A stretch of DNA of 64,000 nt from positions 6,386,001 through 6,450,000 of the forward strand of contig NZ_CP160402.1 of NCBI RefSeq assembly GCF_040730185.1. The letters run 5' to 3'. The notes below the pieces were generated by a model. The model was not told the origin of the DNA. It was given only the letters and a program-made list of their open reading frames with translations, and did no database searches. Positions within the stretch are counted from its first letter, which is position 1. Each line of letters begins with the position of its first letter. Source of the stretch: Streptomyces sp. Je 1-332 (lineage in GTDB: Bacteria; Actinomycetota; Actinomycetes; Streptomycetales; Streptomycetaceae). Both the position numbers and the translations under genes were made by a program. Of this stretch, positions 35,917 to 45,421 are shown one piece after another.

Positions 35917-37492
35917 GGGAGGCCTTCCCTTCGGTTGCGTCGTTCTGTGTCGTTGCCGAGGTGTCGGCTGCCGCGGTGCTGACGGCGAGCGCCATCACCG
36001 CGTCCTGCGTCGCCTCGTCCGCCGCGAGTTCGCCCGCGATGCGGCCCTGCGCCATGACGAGCACGCGGTCGCTCATGCCGAGGACCTCGGGCAGATCGCT
36101 GGAGATCATCAGGACCGCGTGCCCGGAGGCCGTCAGTTCGTTGATGAGCTGGTAGATCTCGACCTTCGCTCCCACGTCGATGCCGCGCGTCGGCTCGTCG
36201 AGGATGAGGACCTTCGTGTCGGCGAGCAGCCACTTGCCGATGACGACCTTCTGCTGGTTGCCGCCGGACAGCGTGCGCACATGCTGGCCGAGGCCGGCCA
36301 TCCGCACGCCGAGCTGCTCGGCGATCCTGGCCGCCGCGACCCGCTGCCCCTTGAGGTCCACGAGCCCGGAGCGCGTCGCCGAACGCAGCGTCACCAGACC
36401 GAGGTTCTCCTGCACGGAGGCGTCGAGCAGCAGCCCTTGCCCCTTGCGGTCCTCCGGTACGAGGCCGATGCCGGCGCCCATCGCGGCGATCACGTCGTGC
36501 CGGGGCAGCCGTTCACCGCGTACGTCGACCGAGCCCGCGTCGTACGGATCGGCGCCGAAGACGGCGCGGGCCACCTCGGTGCGTCCCGCGCCGACGAGTC
36601 CCGCGAGGCCGACGACCTCTCCGGCCCGCACCTCGAAGCTGACGTCGTGGAAGACGCCGTCGCGGGTGAGGCCCTTGACCGTGAGCAACTCGCCACCGGC
36701 GTCAGGGCGTTCACGCGGATACTGCTGCTCGATGCTGCGGCCCACCATCAGCCGTACGAGCTCGTCCTCGTCGGTCGAGGCGGGCACCTGGTCGACGCTG
36801 CGGCCGTCGCGCAGGACGGTCACGCGGTCGCCGAGTGCGGCGATCTCCTCGAGGTGATGGGTGATGAAGACGACGCCCACGCCGTCCGCGCGCAACTGCC
36901 GCACGATCGCGAAGAGTTTGTCGACCTCCTCGCTCGTCAGGACGGCCGTCGGCTCGTCCATGATCAGGACACGGGCCTCCAGGCTGAGCGCCTTGGCGAT
37001 CTCCACCATCTGGAGCCGGGCGATGCCCAGTTCACGGACCTTGGCGCGCGGGGAGACCTGGACGCCGACCCGCTTCAGGAGCTCCTCGGCGGCCGACTCC
37101 ATCGCCTTGCGGTCGATCATCCCGAAGCGGCGCGGCTGGCGGCCCAGGAAGATGTTCTCGGCGACGGTGAGGTCGGGTACGAGGTTGAACTCCTGGTAGA
37201 TCGTGGCGATGCCGAGCCGTTCCGCGTCCTGGGCGCCGTGGATGCGGGTTTCCTTCCCGTCCACGAGGATGCGGCCGCTGTCGGGGCGGTAGGCGCCGGA
37301 GAGCATCTTGATGAGCGTGCTCTTGCCCGCGCCGTTCTCGCCGAGCAGGACATGCACCTCACCGCGGCGCAGGTCGAAGTCGACCGAGTCGAGCGCGACG
37401 ACGCCGGGGAAGGTCTTGCGTATCCCCTCGATGCGCAGCAACTCGTCGGGGCCGCGGTCGGCGCCGCGCGGCAACTCGTCCGCTGTACTCAC
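35906..37492 (-). CDS. rbsA: Ribose ABC transporter ATPase (two ABC domains)
   Basis: A 528-residue protein with two ATPase halves. The first has GENGAGKSTLIKMLSG, the second the degenerate nucleotide site usual in RbsA (GLAGLVGAGRTEVARAVFG) with LSGGNQQKVVIGKWL and LILDEPTRGIDVGAK. It drives ribose import with the fused permease. The GTG at 37492 has GGAGGA and overlaps the rbsR stop (GTGA). An upstream extension inside rbsR was rejected. Confidence 0.94.
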   Translation of the reverse strand: MSTADELPRGADRGPDELLRIEGIRKTFPGVVALDSVDFDLRRGEVHVLLGENGAGKSTLIKMLSGAYRPDSGRILVDGKETRIHGAQDAERLGIATIYQEFNLVPDLTVAENIFLGRQPRRFGMIDRKAMESAAEELLKRVGVQVSPRAKVRELGIARLQMVEIAKALSLEARVLIMDEPTAVLTSEEVDKLFAIVRQLRADGVGVVFITHHLEEIAALGDRVTVLRDGRSVDQVPASTDEDELVRLMVGRSIEQQYPRERPDAGGELLTVKGLTRDGVFHDVSFEVRAGEVVGLAGLVGAGRTEVARAVFGADPYDAGSVDVRGERLPRHDVIAAMGAGIGLVPEDRKGQGLLLDASVQENLGLVTLRSATRSGLVDLKGQRVAAARIAEQLGVRMAGLGQHVRTLSGGNQQKVVIGKWLLADTKVLILDEPTRGIDVGAKVEIYQLINELTASGHAVLMISSDLPEVLGMSDRVLVMAQGRIAGELAADEATQDAVMALAVSTAAADTSATTQNDATEGKASRGH

Positions 37493-38505
37493 GTGTTGCT
37501 CCTCCGGTCGGTGGGGGACTCGCCGCAGGAGCGGCGTACGACGAGACGGGCGGGCAGGGTCACGGACCGCGGGCTCCTGCCCTCGATCAGGTCGACCAGG
37601 GCCTGCACCGCCGCCCGGCCCAGATCGCCGGTCGGCTGGGCGATGGCGGTGATCGGCGGGTCGGTGTGCACGAACCACGGGATGTCGTCGAAGGCGGCGA
37701 GCGCGATGTCGTGCGGCACGCGAAGGCCGCGCGCGCGGATCGCGTCGAGCGCGCCGAGGGCCATCAGGTTGTCCGCGGCGAAGATGGCGTCGGGCGGCTC
37801 GGGCAGCGCGAGGAACCGCTCGGTGGCGCGCAGCCCGCTGTCGGCCTGGAAGTCGCCCTGCCCGATGTACTCGGCGGGCAGCGGGAGCCCGTACGCGGCG
37901 AGTGCGTCGCGGAACGCTTCGACGCGCTCGCTGCCGGTGGTGGTGGCCGCGGGCCCGGCGATGATCGCGAGCCTGCGGTGGCCGATCGTGTGCAGGTGGG
38001 CGACCAGGTCCCGGACGGCTTCGCGGCCGTCGGCGCGGACGACGGGGACGTCCACGCCCGGGATCCAGCGGTCCACGAAGACCATCGGGGTGCTGGAGCG
38101 CGCGGTGTCGAGCATCAGCGGGGAGCCGCCGTCGGTGGGGGAGACCAGGAGCCCGTCGATCCGCCGGTCCAGGAGCGTGCGCACATGGTGGTCCTGCAGC
38201 TCGGGACGCTCGTCGGCGTTGCCGATGATCACGCTGTAGCCAAGTGCGCGGGCCGCCTCCTCGACGGAACGGGCAAGGGCCGTGAAGTACGGGTTCAGCA
38301 CGTCGCTGATGACCAGGCCGAGCGTGCGGGTCTGGGCGGTGCGCAGGGAACGGGCGACCGCGTTCGGGCGGTAGCCGAGGCTCTCCGTCGCGGCGATGAC
38401 GCGGGCACGGGCGGCCGGGCTGACCGAGGGGTGATCGTTCAGGACGCGCGAGACCGTGGCGACGGATACGCCTGCCTCGGCCGCGACGTCCTTGATGCTC
38501 GCCAT
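37489..38505 (-). CDS. rbsR: LacI family repressor of the ribose operon
   Basis: A 338-residue LacI protein: MASIKDVAAEAGVSVATVSRVLN helix-turn-helix, hinge helix YRPNAVARSLRT, and ligand domain with IDGLLVSPTDGG and AIFAADNLMALG. First gene of the operon, so it is autoregulated, and two direct repeats with AATCGATT centres lie 18-57 bp before its start. Ribose or a ribose phosphate should be the inducer. Confidence 0.92.
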   Translation of the reverse strand: MASIKDVAAEAGVSVATVSRVLNDHPSVSPAARARVIAATESLGYRPNAVARSLRTAQTRTLGLVISDVLNPYFTALARSVEEAARALGYSVIIGNADERPELQDHHVRTLLDRRIDGLLVSPTDGGSPLMLDTARSSTPMVFVDRWIPGVDVPVVRADGREAVRDLVAHLHTIGHRRLAIIAGPAATTTGSERVEAFRDALAAYGLPLPAEYIGQGDFQADSGLRATERFLALPEPPDAIFAADNLMALGALDAIRARGLRVPHDIALAAFDDIPWFVHTDPPITAIAQPTGDLGRAAVQALVDLIEGRSPRSVTLPARLVVRRSCGESPTDRRSNT

Positions 38506-38523
38506 CGCCGCTCCACCTCCTCG

Positions 38524-38562
38524 TGGAATCGATTACACGGAGGATTGGAATCGATTACACGG
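38524..38562. promoter_or_regulatory. Twin RbsR operators
   Basis: The 17-mer TGGAATCGATTACACGG is repeated exactly at 38524-38540 and 38546-38562, 22 bp apart, on the same face of the helix. Each centre AATCGATT is palindromic, as in LacI-family sites. They lie just upstream of rbsR. Confidence 0.83.
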
Positions 38563-38661
38563 GCAGGTGGCAAGACCCTGACGGGGCAGCGAGACCAGAT
38601 TGTGATGCGGGGCGCTCAGGTGAGCGGGACGATCACAGGCGCCCCGCGGGTCGCTACCGGA

Positions 38662-39936
38662 TCAGTGGAACGGCACCGTCAGCCACGGGCTGTCCGGGTC
38701 CGAGACCAGCTCGCGGTGCGCCTGGAGGACGGTCGTGTACCAGTCCCCGAACTGCTCGTCGTCGAAATGGAGGCATCGCCCGAGGACGTAGCCGGCGGAG
38801 AACTCCTCCCACGAGGTGTACGCCGACCGGGCCGCGCGGCTCGCCTGCTCGATCGCAGCCTCCAGCTCGGCGTGGGTCGCGTACCGGGCGCCGCGCCCCC
38901 AGCGGGCCATCTTCGACGCGCGCCCGATGTCCCAGGCCGCGACGGTGCGGACATGGCCGTCGGGCGGTAGGAGTTCGTCGGCCCTGAAGCGGGACTCGTA
39001 GCGGATGATCTTGCCGACGAGGCCGCGCAGCGCGGCGACGAAGTCGTCCAGCTCGGGGTCGTCGCCCGGCTTGTGCGCGACATCGTGGCCGCCGGTCTCG
39101 GCCATGCGGTCGCGGATCGTCACCTCCACGCACTGACGCCACAGCTCCGGGTCGACACGCGGGCCGAACTGCTCGATCAGCGACGTACGGGCGCCGAGGA
39201 CGAAGTCCCAGTACCAGGGGCTGACTTCACGGTTCAGGAGCCGCTCCTGCGTGTCGAGCCAGTCCTCGCGGCCGTGTACGCCCCACCACTCCGCGAGGCG
39301 CTCCACCTCCGAGTCGTACCCCGCGCCGTGCCAGTCCAGGGTGTTCCAGGCGTCGCCGTTGGCGAAGCAGAGGTGGGCGCCGCAGGCCAGGCCGTGCAGC
39401 AGGGCGGGGGACTCCGGGGCGCCGGTGCGGCGGGTGTCGATGCGGTCGTGCAGGCGGCCGTCGACGTAGAGGTCCGCGTGCAGGTCCGCCCAGACGTCCC
39501 GTTCCTCGTCCGTCGTCAGATAGAACTGCTGGCAGGGGGTGGCCGCGTTGACCACCAACAGGTCGATGTCGTCGGGCAGTTCGTCGGCGAGCGTGCCCAG
39601 CGTGACGAACTCGTACACCACCTCGGGGTGCGGGCGCGGGAGAAGACCGACGGTGTACATCTGCGCGATCCGGCGGCCGTCGGGGATGTCGACGGTGAGG
39701 ACCGGGCGCTCGGTCGCACCCGGCACGATGTCGGCCGCCGCCACCGGGCGGTACAGACCCGTGACGGCTATCGCCCGCAGATAGGTGTAGCCGTCGTCGG
39801 CCTCGCACAGTTCGTACAGGTGCTCTTCGAGGTCGGCCGGCGCCCGCCAGGGGGTGCCGTCGTCGGGAGCCTCGGCGCTCGGGAAGATGTCGTCGTGGTT
39901 CTCGTCCTCGGTTGCGGGGACGGCTGCGCCGTGCAT
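38662..39936 (-). CDS. DUF1266 domain protein
   Basis: A 424-residue cytosolic protein. The C-terminal 220 residues fit DUF1266 (EVERLAEWWGVHGREDWLDTQERLL, AAWDIGRASKMARWGRGARY, SWEEFSAGYVLGRCLHFD). The N-terminal part is an SseB-like or unassigned alpha/beta region. DUF1266 proteins occur beside secretion and polymorphic-toxin genes in other bacteria, but nothing of that kind is adjacent here. Function unknown. Confidence 0.8.
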   Translation of the reverse strand: MHGAAVPATEDENHDDIFPSAEAPDDGTPWRAPADLEEHLYELCEADDGYTYLRAIAVTGLYRPVAAADIVPGATERPVLTVDIPDGRRIAQMYTVGLLPRPHPEVVYEFVTLGTLADELPDDIDLLVVNAATPCQQFYLTTDEERDVWADLHADLYVDGRLHDRIDTRRTGAPESPALLHGLACGAHLCFANGDAWNTLDWHGAGYDSEVERLAEWWGVHGREDWLDTQERLLNREVSPWYWDFVLGARTSLIEQFGPRVDPELWRQCVEVTIRDRMAETGGHDVAHKPGDDPELDDFVAALRGLVGKIIRYESRFRADELLPPDGHVRTVAAWDIGRASKMARWGRGARYATHAELEAAIEQASRAARSAYTSWEEFSAGYVLGRCLHFDDEQFGDWYTTVLQAHRELVSDPDSPWLTVPFH

Positions 39937-40011
39937 GCGGGAGTCTCCGTGGTCGACGGCGCGCGGGCTCGCGCGCGGGGTTCGCGGTGGATCTTGAACC
40001 GTATCCGATGG

Positions 40012-41283
40012 CTAACGTGCCCTCGGCACGTGGACCGGCACCGACTTGAGCCCGTTGATGAAGTTGGAGACAAGGCGCCGCGGCGCTCCGGCCAGCTCCG
40101 GAGGCGCGGGCCACGCGTCACGGAACTCCTCGTACAGGACGCGGAGTTGGAGACGTGCGAAGTGTGCGCCCAGGCAGACGTGCGGGCCATCGCCGAAGGA
40201 TACGTGGGGGTTGGGGGAGCGGGAGAGGTCGAGCCGGTGCGGGTTCGCGAAGACGCGTTCGTCGTGGTTGGCGGAGGCGTGGAAGACGACCACCTTGTCC
40301 CCGGCGCGGATGGTCCGGTTCGCCAGGATGGTGTCCTTGGCGGCTGTCCGGCGGAAGGTGAGGACCGGGGGGTGGTGACGCAGGAGTTCGTCCACGGTCG
40401 TGGAGATCGGGGCGTCGCCCTCGCGGAAGCGGCGGTACTCGTCCGGGTGCTCGGCGAACGCGAGGAGACCACCGGGCGCCGCACCGCGCACGGTGTCGTT
40501 GCCCGCGACGGTGAGCAGGAAGAAGAACATCTCCAGCTCGGGGGCGGTCAGTTCGGGGTCGGTCGCGAGGGTGGTCATGATGTCGTCGGCGGGTACGCGG
40601 CGCTTGTGTGCCGCGAGGTCGCGCGCGTAGTCGAACATGTCGCGCAGCATCGCCGGTGAGCGGGGGTTGACCGGCTTGCCGTCAGGGCCGAGCGTCAACG
40701 TCCCTGCCTCTTCCGGGTCCTGGTAACCGATCACGCGCTGGGTCCAGTGCAGCAGCAGGCCACGGTCGCTCTCCGGAACGCCGAGGAGGTCGGCGAGGTT
40801 GAGCAGGGCGTAGTCGTCGGTGACGGCGGAGACGAGATCGCAACTGCCATCGGAGTCACCGGCCCGGTCAGCGGCCGACGCGAGCAGGGCGCGGGCCCGT
40901 TGGCGTACCAGGGACTCGAAGCGTTCGACGCGCTTGGGCGTGAACGCACGGCTCACCATCCTCCGTAACCTGCCGTGTGCGGAGGGATCCTGATTGAGCA
41001 TCATGCGTCGGATGAACGGCAGGTCGTCCGGGTCCGGGTCGCGGATCTGCGTGGCGCCGAGGTACGACGAGTACGTGGCGGAGTCCCTGAGTACCCGGAC
41101 GACGTCCTGGTGCCGGGTCACCGCCCAGAAGCCGGGGCCCGCAGGCCAGTCGAGCACGCGCGGCTCGTTCTGCCAGGCGACGGGGCACCGGTCGCGCAGG
41201 ATGCGATAGCGGTCGTGCGGCACCCCGGCGGCGTACTGCCGAGGGTCGAACACGTCCGGAACTGCGGTCAGTTCGGTGCTCAC
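40012..41283 (-). CDS. Cytochrome P450
   Basis: A 423-residue class I bacterial P450. The haem ligand is in FGDGPHVCLGAHFARLQ; the I-helix oxygen-activating motif is AGNDTVRGA (Asn in place of the common Glu/Asp-Thr pair: usual AGxET/AGxDT), the K-helix ExxR is ELLRHHPPV. No ferredoxin gene is adjacent. The GTG start overlaps the stop of the alpha/beta-hydrolase gene by 4 nt, so the two act in one unit. Substrate unknown; it resembles the CYP124/125/142-type steroid/fatty-acid group in the AGNDTVR segment. Confidence 0.93.
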   Translation of the reverse strand: MSTELTAVPDVFDPRQYAAGVPHDRYRILRDRCPVAWQNEPRVLDWPAGPGFWAVTRHQDVVRVLRDSATYSSYLGATQIRDPDPDDLPFIRRMMLNQDPSAHGRLRRMVSRAFTPKRVERFESLVRQRARALLASAADRAGDSDGSCDLVSAVTDDYALLNLADLLGVPESDRGLLLHWTQRVIGYQDPEEAGTLTLGPDGKPVNPRSPAMLRDMFDYARDLAAHKRRVPADDIMTTLATDPELTAPELEMFFFLLTVAGNDTVRGAAPGGLLAFAEHPDEYRRFREGDAPISTTVDELLRHHPPVLTFRRTAAKDTILANRTIRAGDKVVVFHASANHDERVFANPHRLDLSRSPNPHVSFGDGPHVCLGAHFARLQLRVLYEEFRDAWPAPPELAGAPRRLVSNFINGLKSVPVHVPRAR

Positions 41284-42092
41284 GAAGGGCTGTCTCCACT
41301 CACTCGGTCACTCTCGCCGTCCTTGCGCAGAAAGTCCTCCACGGCGCGGATGAGGGCCAGCGGCGTCTCGTCCATCGCGTAGTGGCCCGCCTGGGGGAGT
41401 TCGGTGAGTTCCGCGCGCGCGTACCAGCGCAGCCAGGTCCGGCGCATCAGCTCCGCTCCCAGCGCGGGGTCCAGCTCCCCGACCACCGCGAGCGCCGGCA
41501 CGGTCGAGCCCTCGATCCGGTCGTGGAAGTCCTCGCCCGCCCAGGAGTCGAGCCAAGCGCGGAAGGCCTTCGCGTCGCTCACCTCCAGTGAGCGCTCCAC
41601 CATGCGGTCGAGCCAGGCCGCCGGCCGTGCGCCGCCGGTGGTGACATCGATGATCGCGCGCCGGTTGCCCGGCAGCCGGTCGGCCTCGGCGAACAATTCC
41701 CACTGTTCCGGAGGCAGTTCGAGGCCGGAGGCGGGCACGGGCGAGACGCCGACCAGCCTGCGGACCCGATGCGGTGCGATCGCGAGGACCCGCTGGGCGA
41801 CGCTGCCGCCCATGGAGTGGCCGATCAGCGAGAAGCGGTCCCAGCCGAGGAGGTCCGCCAGGGCGACGACATCGGCGGCCCCCTCGGAGGTCGTCCAGGC
41901 ACCGGCGGCGTCCTTCGCCTCCCCGTATCCGCGTAGATCGACCACCGCGTACTGGAACGACGCGCGGTCGAGGTCCGCGAGCACCGGCGCGAACGCCGAG
42001 CGGTCGGCGAACCAGCCATGCACGGCGATCACCTTGTGGGGGCCGTCGCCCAGGAGGGCGTGCGGGAGCTGGAAGGACGGGGAGGAGGCCAT
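41280..42092 (-). CDS. Alpha/beta hydrolase coupled to a P450
   Basis: A 270-residue hydrolase. AVHGWFADRSAFAPVL, the nucleophile elbow GHSMGGSVAQ, the acid in GELDPALG and the final His in QAGHYAMDETP are visible. The ATG at 42092 has GGAG at 6 bases; two upstream starts are weaker. Its stop overlaps the P450 start (GTGA). The two may degrade or modify one compound, for example ester cleavage before or after oxidation. Confidence 0.87.
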   Translation of the reverse strand: MASSPSFQLPHALLGDGPHKVIAVHGWFADRSAFAPVLADLDRASFQYAVVDLRGYGEAKDAAGAWTTSEGAADVVALADLLGWDRFSLIGHSMGGSVAQRVLAIAPHRVRRLVGVSPVPASGLELPPEQWELFAEADRLPGNRRAIIDVTTGGARPAAWLDRMVERSLEVSDAKAFRAWLDSWAGEDFHDRIEGSTVPALAVVGELDPALGAELMRRTWLRWYARAELTELPQAGHYAMDETPLALIRAVEDFLRKDGESDRVSGDSPS

Positions 42093-42187
42093 GTCGACTC
42101 CGATCACCATGCGGAAGGCGTCTTGAGGAAGTGGCCGCGCGTGCCGGCCCGGGACCACGTTGGACCCAACCCCTCGGGGCCGCAAGG

Positions 42188-42203
42188 GTGCACCGCGGTG
42201 CAC
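42188..42203. promoter_or_regulatory. Perfect 16-bp palindrome in a divergent promoter region
   Basis: GTGCACCGCGGTGCAC lies midway in the 222-bp gap between the hydrolase/P450 pair and the GAP1-like gene, 96 bp from the first and 111 bp from the second. It is a good candidate operator for either or both. No regulator gene is adjacent. Confidence 0.5.
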
Positions 42204-42314
42204 TGGCGCGCACCGCCTCTCCGGAGAGCGGAGCGTGGTGCGAGTGATGACCGAGGAAGGTGAAAACTTGGCGGACGGCCTGCGATCGAGGCGCGCGGAT
42301 GGTCACAATGTGGC

Positions 42315-44582
42315 ATGGCCATCCGCCGACGCAGCTATCGGCTCGACGAGGAGCCGGTCACCGGAGCCGTCCGTCTGATCCCCGCGCAGGCGGGGCCGCA
42401 GGAGCAGGAGAGCGAACAGACCCCGGAATCATCCGACGTGGCCGAGTATGTGCGCGCCGTCGGCCATCGTGCGGGACTCAGCCGCAGCAGACTCCCCGGG
42501 GGCGGCGCGCTCCTGTGCGCCACCGTCGACGCGGGGCGCCGGGTCGACGCCGTGTGCGTCGACGCGCTCGATGAACTTCCGCTGCCCGCGCTGGACTTGG
42601 CGACCGAGCAACTCGTCGGCTTCGCCCGCGAGAACGCCCCCCGGGTCGAGCCTTTCCTCGCCGACGTGCGCCGGTTGTTCGACGAGCGGGCCGGACGGCA
42701 GATCATCGTCGCCGAACACGACCCGCTGACGGTGGCCCACTGGGTCGCGCTCGCCTGTGCCTCGCTCCCCGGACCGTACGCGTCATCGCTGACGTTCAGC
42801 ACATGGACGGCGCAGCCGCGGCGCGCGCCGCAGCAGATCCTCGGCATCGGCCCGGACGCCGACTTCGACCGGTTCGACGGCACGACGCTCGACCACCTCT
42901 ACCGCGTCCACGACGGTATCGGCGGCCAGGGAAGCACCCCGATACCCGACACCTGGGCCGAGGTGACCGCCCGGCAGTGGATCGAGGGGACACCACCCGA
43001 ACCGGGCGCCGATGACGACCCGTTCGCGCTGACGCGACCGACCCTCGACGTACGGCAGTTGGCCGCGATGTCCGGTGACACCCGCCGGGAGATCGTCCGT
43101 GCCCATGCCGCAGCCGTGGCCGAGCAGAGCGCCGGCAGCCCTCTCGTCGACGAGCTGTACACCCTGTGCCAGGAGCTCGGCGCACAGGACCGCGCCGCCG
43201 CCGAACCCCTCGCCCTCGCCCTGGCCCGGCACTACGTCTCCGTGGCCGAGGACCAGGACACGCTGCCCGACCTGGCCGCCTGCGAACGGCTGCCGCTGAG
43301 CGCGGGGGCCTGGCTGCGGCTGCGCGGGGAGTTCGGCGGGCGCGCGGACGACGAGCTGCGCCGCAGACTGCGCGCCCCCATGGGGACCTGGACCGAGCCC
43401 TTGCGGCTCGCGCTCGCCCTGGGCGCGGACGCGGGGCGCGGGCTGGACGAGGCCATGCGGCGGCTCGCCACGGCCCTGCTCAACCCCGGGCGGCGCGAGT
43501 GCGCCGAAGCCGTCGAGGTCCTGGAGGCGCTGGGCCACACCGGTCTGGACCGGCGGGTCCTGAAGCTGCTCGCGCAGGACCTCACCGACCCGAAACTGGA
43601 CCGGCTGCGTGACTTCGCCAACGCGCCGCAGGGAGCGTGGCTCCTGCGGCACATCGACGACGCCCCCCTGCCCCTGCGCCTCGCCGAAGCCGCCACGCGC
43701 GCGAAGAGAGAGCCCGGCGGACCGCGGGGCGCCGACCTCTTCGACGCGCTGACCGAAATGCTGCCGGGGCGGCGGGTGCGCGATGCCGAGACGCTGAGGC
43801 TGATGTGGCGGCTGGTGTGGGGCGGGCGGCAGCCCGACCGCGTCGACATGATGCGGCTCGCGCGGACCTGCACGGCGCGCCTGATCATCGACGCGGGCTA
43901 CGGCATCCGTCTCGTGGGCCTGCTCATGGAGCCGGAGCGGGTCGACGCCGAGCTGGTGGACCTGGCCAGGGCTCTGCAGGCCCTGCGCCTCGGCCCGCGT
44001 GAGCGCGCCACCGCCAAACTCCTCGTACTGGCCGAGGACTTCGCCGACAAGCGCGTGCCCGCGGACCGCGCCGTCGGCGAGCTCGGCACCACCCTGCGGC
44101 GTGCGTCCCCCGTCCACGTCGTCCTGCGCAGGGGAGTGGACGAGCTGGTCGCGCGGGGTCTCGCCAGGGTGGACCCGGCCGACCTGTACCGCTCGGGGGC
44201 GCTGGGCGTCCTGATGGCGGCGGAGGGCAACGTGCTGCGGGCGTACCGCTCTCACCTGCTCGACAACGGCGCATGCGAGCGTCTGGTCCACGCACTGCCG
44301 CACCACCCCGCTCACATCGCCGCGCTCTACAACGCGTGGCGGCCCCGCCAAGGGCGTGGGATCACGGTGGAGTGGCAGCGGGTCTCCGAGGAGCTGCTCG
44401 CGCGGATTCTCGCCCCCGTGCTGCCCCGGCTCCAAGACCTGGCGCTCGACCAGGTCGCCACGGAGCTGGCCCGGCTCGCGGAGGGGCGGGGGCAGCAGTG
44501 CCTCCAGGAATGGAACGCGTGGCGCAACCGGCAGGCGGAGGCGCAGGGGCCACCTAGACCGCAAGGCCCACCGAGACAGTAA
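42315..44582 (+). CDS. GAP1-like protein (GTPase-associated protein 1 type)
   Basis: A 755-residue protein. The first 190 residues resemble the GAP1 N-terminal domain (ALLCATVDAGRRVDAVC, SLPGPYASSLTFSTW, then ILGIGPDADFDRF). The rest is mostly helical and rich in Leu and Arg, like the GAP1 middle and C-terminal scaffold. GAP1 proteins have been described by comparative genomics next to GTPases and phospho-signalling genes in bacterial conflict systems. No GTPase gene is visible here. It is first of a rightward set with vWA, PP2C and kinase genes and probably scaffolds that group. The name rests on motif memory, so moderate confidence. Confidence 0.65.
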   Translation: MAIRRRSYRLDEEPVTGAVRLIPAQAGPQEQESEQTPESSDVAEYVRAVGHRAGLSRSRLPGGGALLCATVDAGRRVDAVCVDALDELPLPALDLATEQLVGFARENAPRVEPFLADVRRLFDERAGRQIIVAEHDPLTVAHWVALACASLPGPYASSLTFSTWTAQPRRAPQQILGIGPDADFDRFDGTTLDHLYRVHDGIGGQGSTPIPDTWAEVTARQWIEGTPPEPGADDDPFALTRPTLDVRQLAAMSGDTRREIVRAHAAAVAEQSAGSPLVDELYTLCQELGAQDRAAAEPLALALARHYVSVAEDQDTLPDLAACERLPLSAGAWLRLRGEFGGRADDELRRRLRAPMGTWTEPLRLALALGADAGRGLDEAMRRLATALLNPGRRECAEAVEVLEALGHTGLDRRVLKLLAQDLTDPKLDRLRDFANAPQGAWLLRHIDDAPLPLRLAEAATRAKREPGGPRGADLFDALTEMLPGRRVRDAETLRLMWRLVWGGRQPDRVDMMRLARTCTARLIIDAGYGIRLVGLLMEPERVDAELVDLARALQALRLGPRERATAKLLVLAEDFADKRVPADRAVGELGTTLRRASPVHVVLRRGVDELVARGLARVDPADLYRSGALGVLMAAEGNVLRAYRSHLLDNGACERLVHALPHHPAHIAALYNAWRPRQGRGITVEWQRVSEELLARILAPVLPRLQDLALDQVATELARLAEGRGQQCLQEWNAWRNRQAEAQGPPRPQGPPRQ

Positions 44583-44623
44583 AGCCCCCGAGACCGTACG
44601 GCCCCCCGAGACCGTAAGGCCTC
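44553..44623 (+). repeat. About four 18-bp repeats across the GAP1-like stop
   Basis: Four imperfect 17-18 bp units (consensus ccgagaccgtaaggcccc) run through the last codons of the gene, its TAA and the following gap. Confidence 0.8.
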
Positions 44624-44689
44624 ACCTCCTGACACCTCTTCCACAGACGACCGACCCCTGTTCCACAGACGACGCGCGAGAGGACCAGC

Positions 44690-45421
44690 GTGAGGAAGAC
44701 CAGCGACACCAGTGTCACCGTCGAGGCGCAAGCCGCCGCCGACAACTTCCCCGGCGGAAGCATGGCCAACCGCCCCGTGCACTTCATCTGGATGCTCGAC
44801 TGCTCGGGCTCCATGGGCGTGAACGGCAAGATCGGCGAACTGAACTTCGCCATCCGCGAGGCCATCCCCGAGATGCAACAGGCCGCCGAGTCCAACCCGG
44901 CCGCCTCGCTGCTCGTGCGGGCCATCTCCTTCGCCAGCGGCGCGAGTTGGCACGTGGGTGAGCCGACCCCGGTGGACCGGTTCTCCTGGGAGGACGTGCA
45001 CACGTACGGCGGCACCGACATGGGCGCCGCGTTCAAACTCGCGGCGGGCGCGCTGCAGACACCGCCGATGCCGCAGCGCGCGCTGCCCCCGGTCCTCGCG
45101 CTCGCATCCGACGGGCAGCCCACCGACGACTGGCGCGCGGGCCTGCGGGAGATCGACGCGACGCCGTGGGGCAAGCGTGCCGTGCGGGTCGCGGTGGCCA
45201 TCGGGGACGACGCGGACAAGAGCATGCTCAAGGAGTTCCTCGGCAACCCAGAGCTGGAGCCCCTGCAGGCCAAGAACCCCCGCCAGCTCGCCGCCGCCAT
45301 CCGGTGGATGTCGACAGCCGTCGTCAAGGACGCGTCGACGCCGAAGGTCGAGGACGCCAGGCCCGCGTCCCCGCTCGGCCCGGCGCCGCTGACCAAGGAC
45401 GACGAAGACGACATCTGGTGA
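44690..45421 (+). CDS. TerY-type vWA domain protein
   Basis: A 243-residue vWA domain with a complete MIDAS: DCSGS (D37, S39, S41), T109 in GGTDMG, and D141 in ASDGQPTDD. It is like TerY of the Ter stress systems, where a TerY-type vWA, a PP2C phosphatase and a Ser/Thr kinase form a triad. Expected to bind a partner through metal and to be switched by phosphorylation. GTG start with GAGAGGA. Its stop overlaps the PP2C start (GTGA). Confidence 0.88.
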   Translation: MRKTSDTSVTVEAQAAADNFPGGSMANRPVHFIWMLDCSGSMGVNGKIGELNFAIREAIPEMQQAAESNPAASLLVRAISFASGASWHVGEPTPVDRFSWEDVHTYGGTDMGAAFKLAAGALQTPPMPQRALPPVLALASDGQPTDDWRAGLREIDATPWGKRAVRVAVAIGDDADKSMLKEFLGNPELEPLQAKNPRQLAAAIRWMSTAVVKDASTPKVEDARPASPLGPAPLTKDDEDDIW

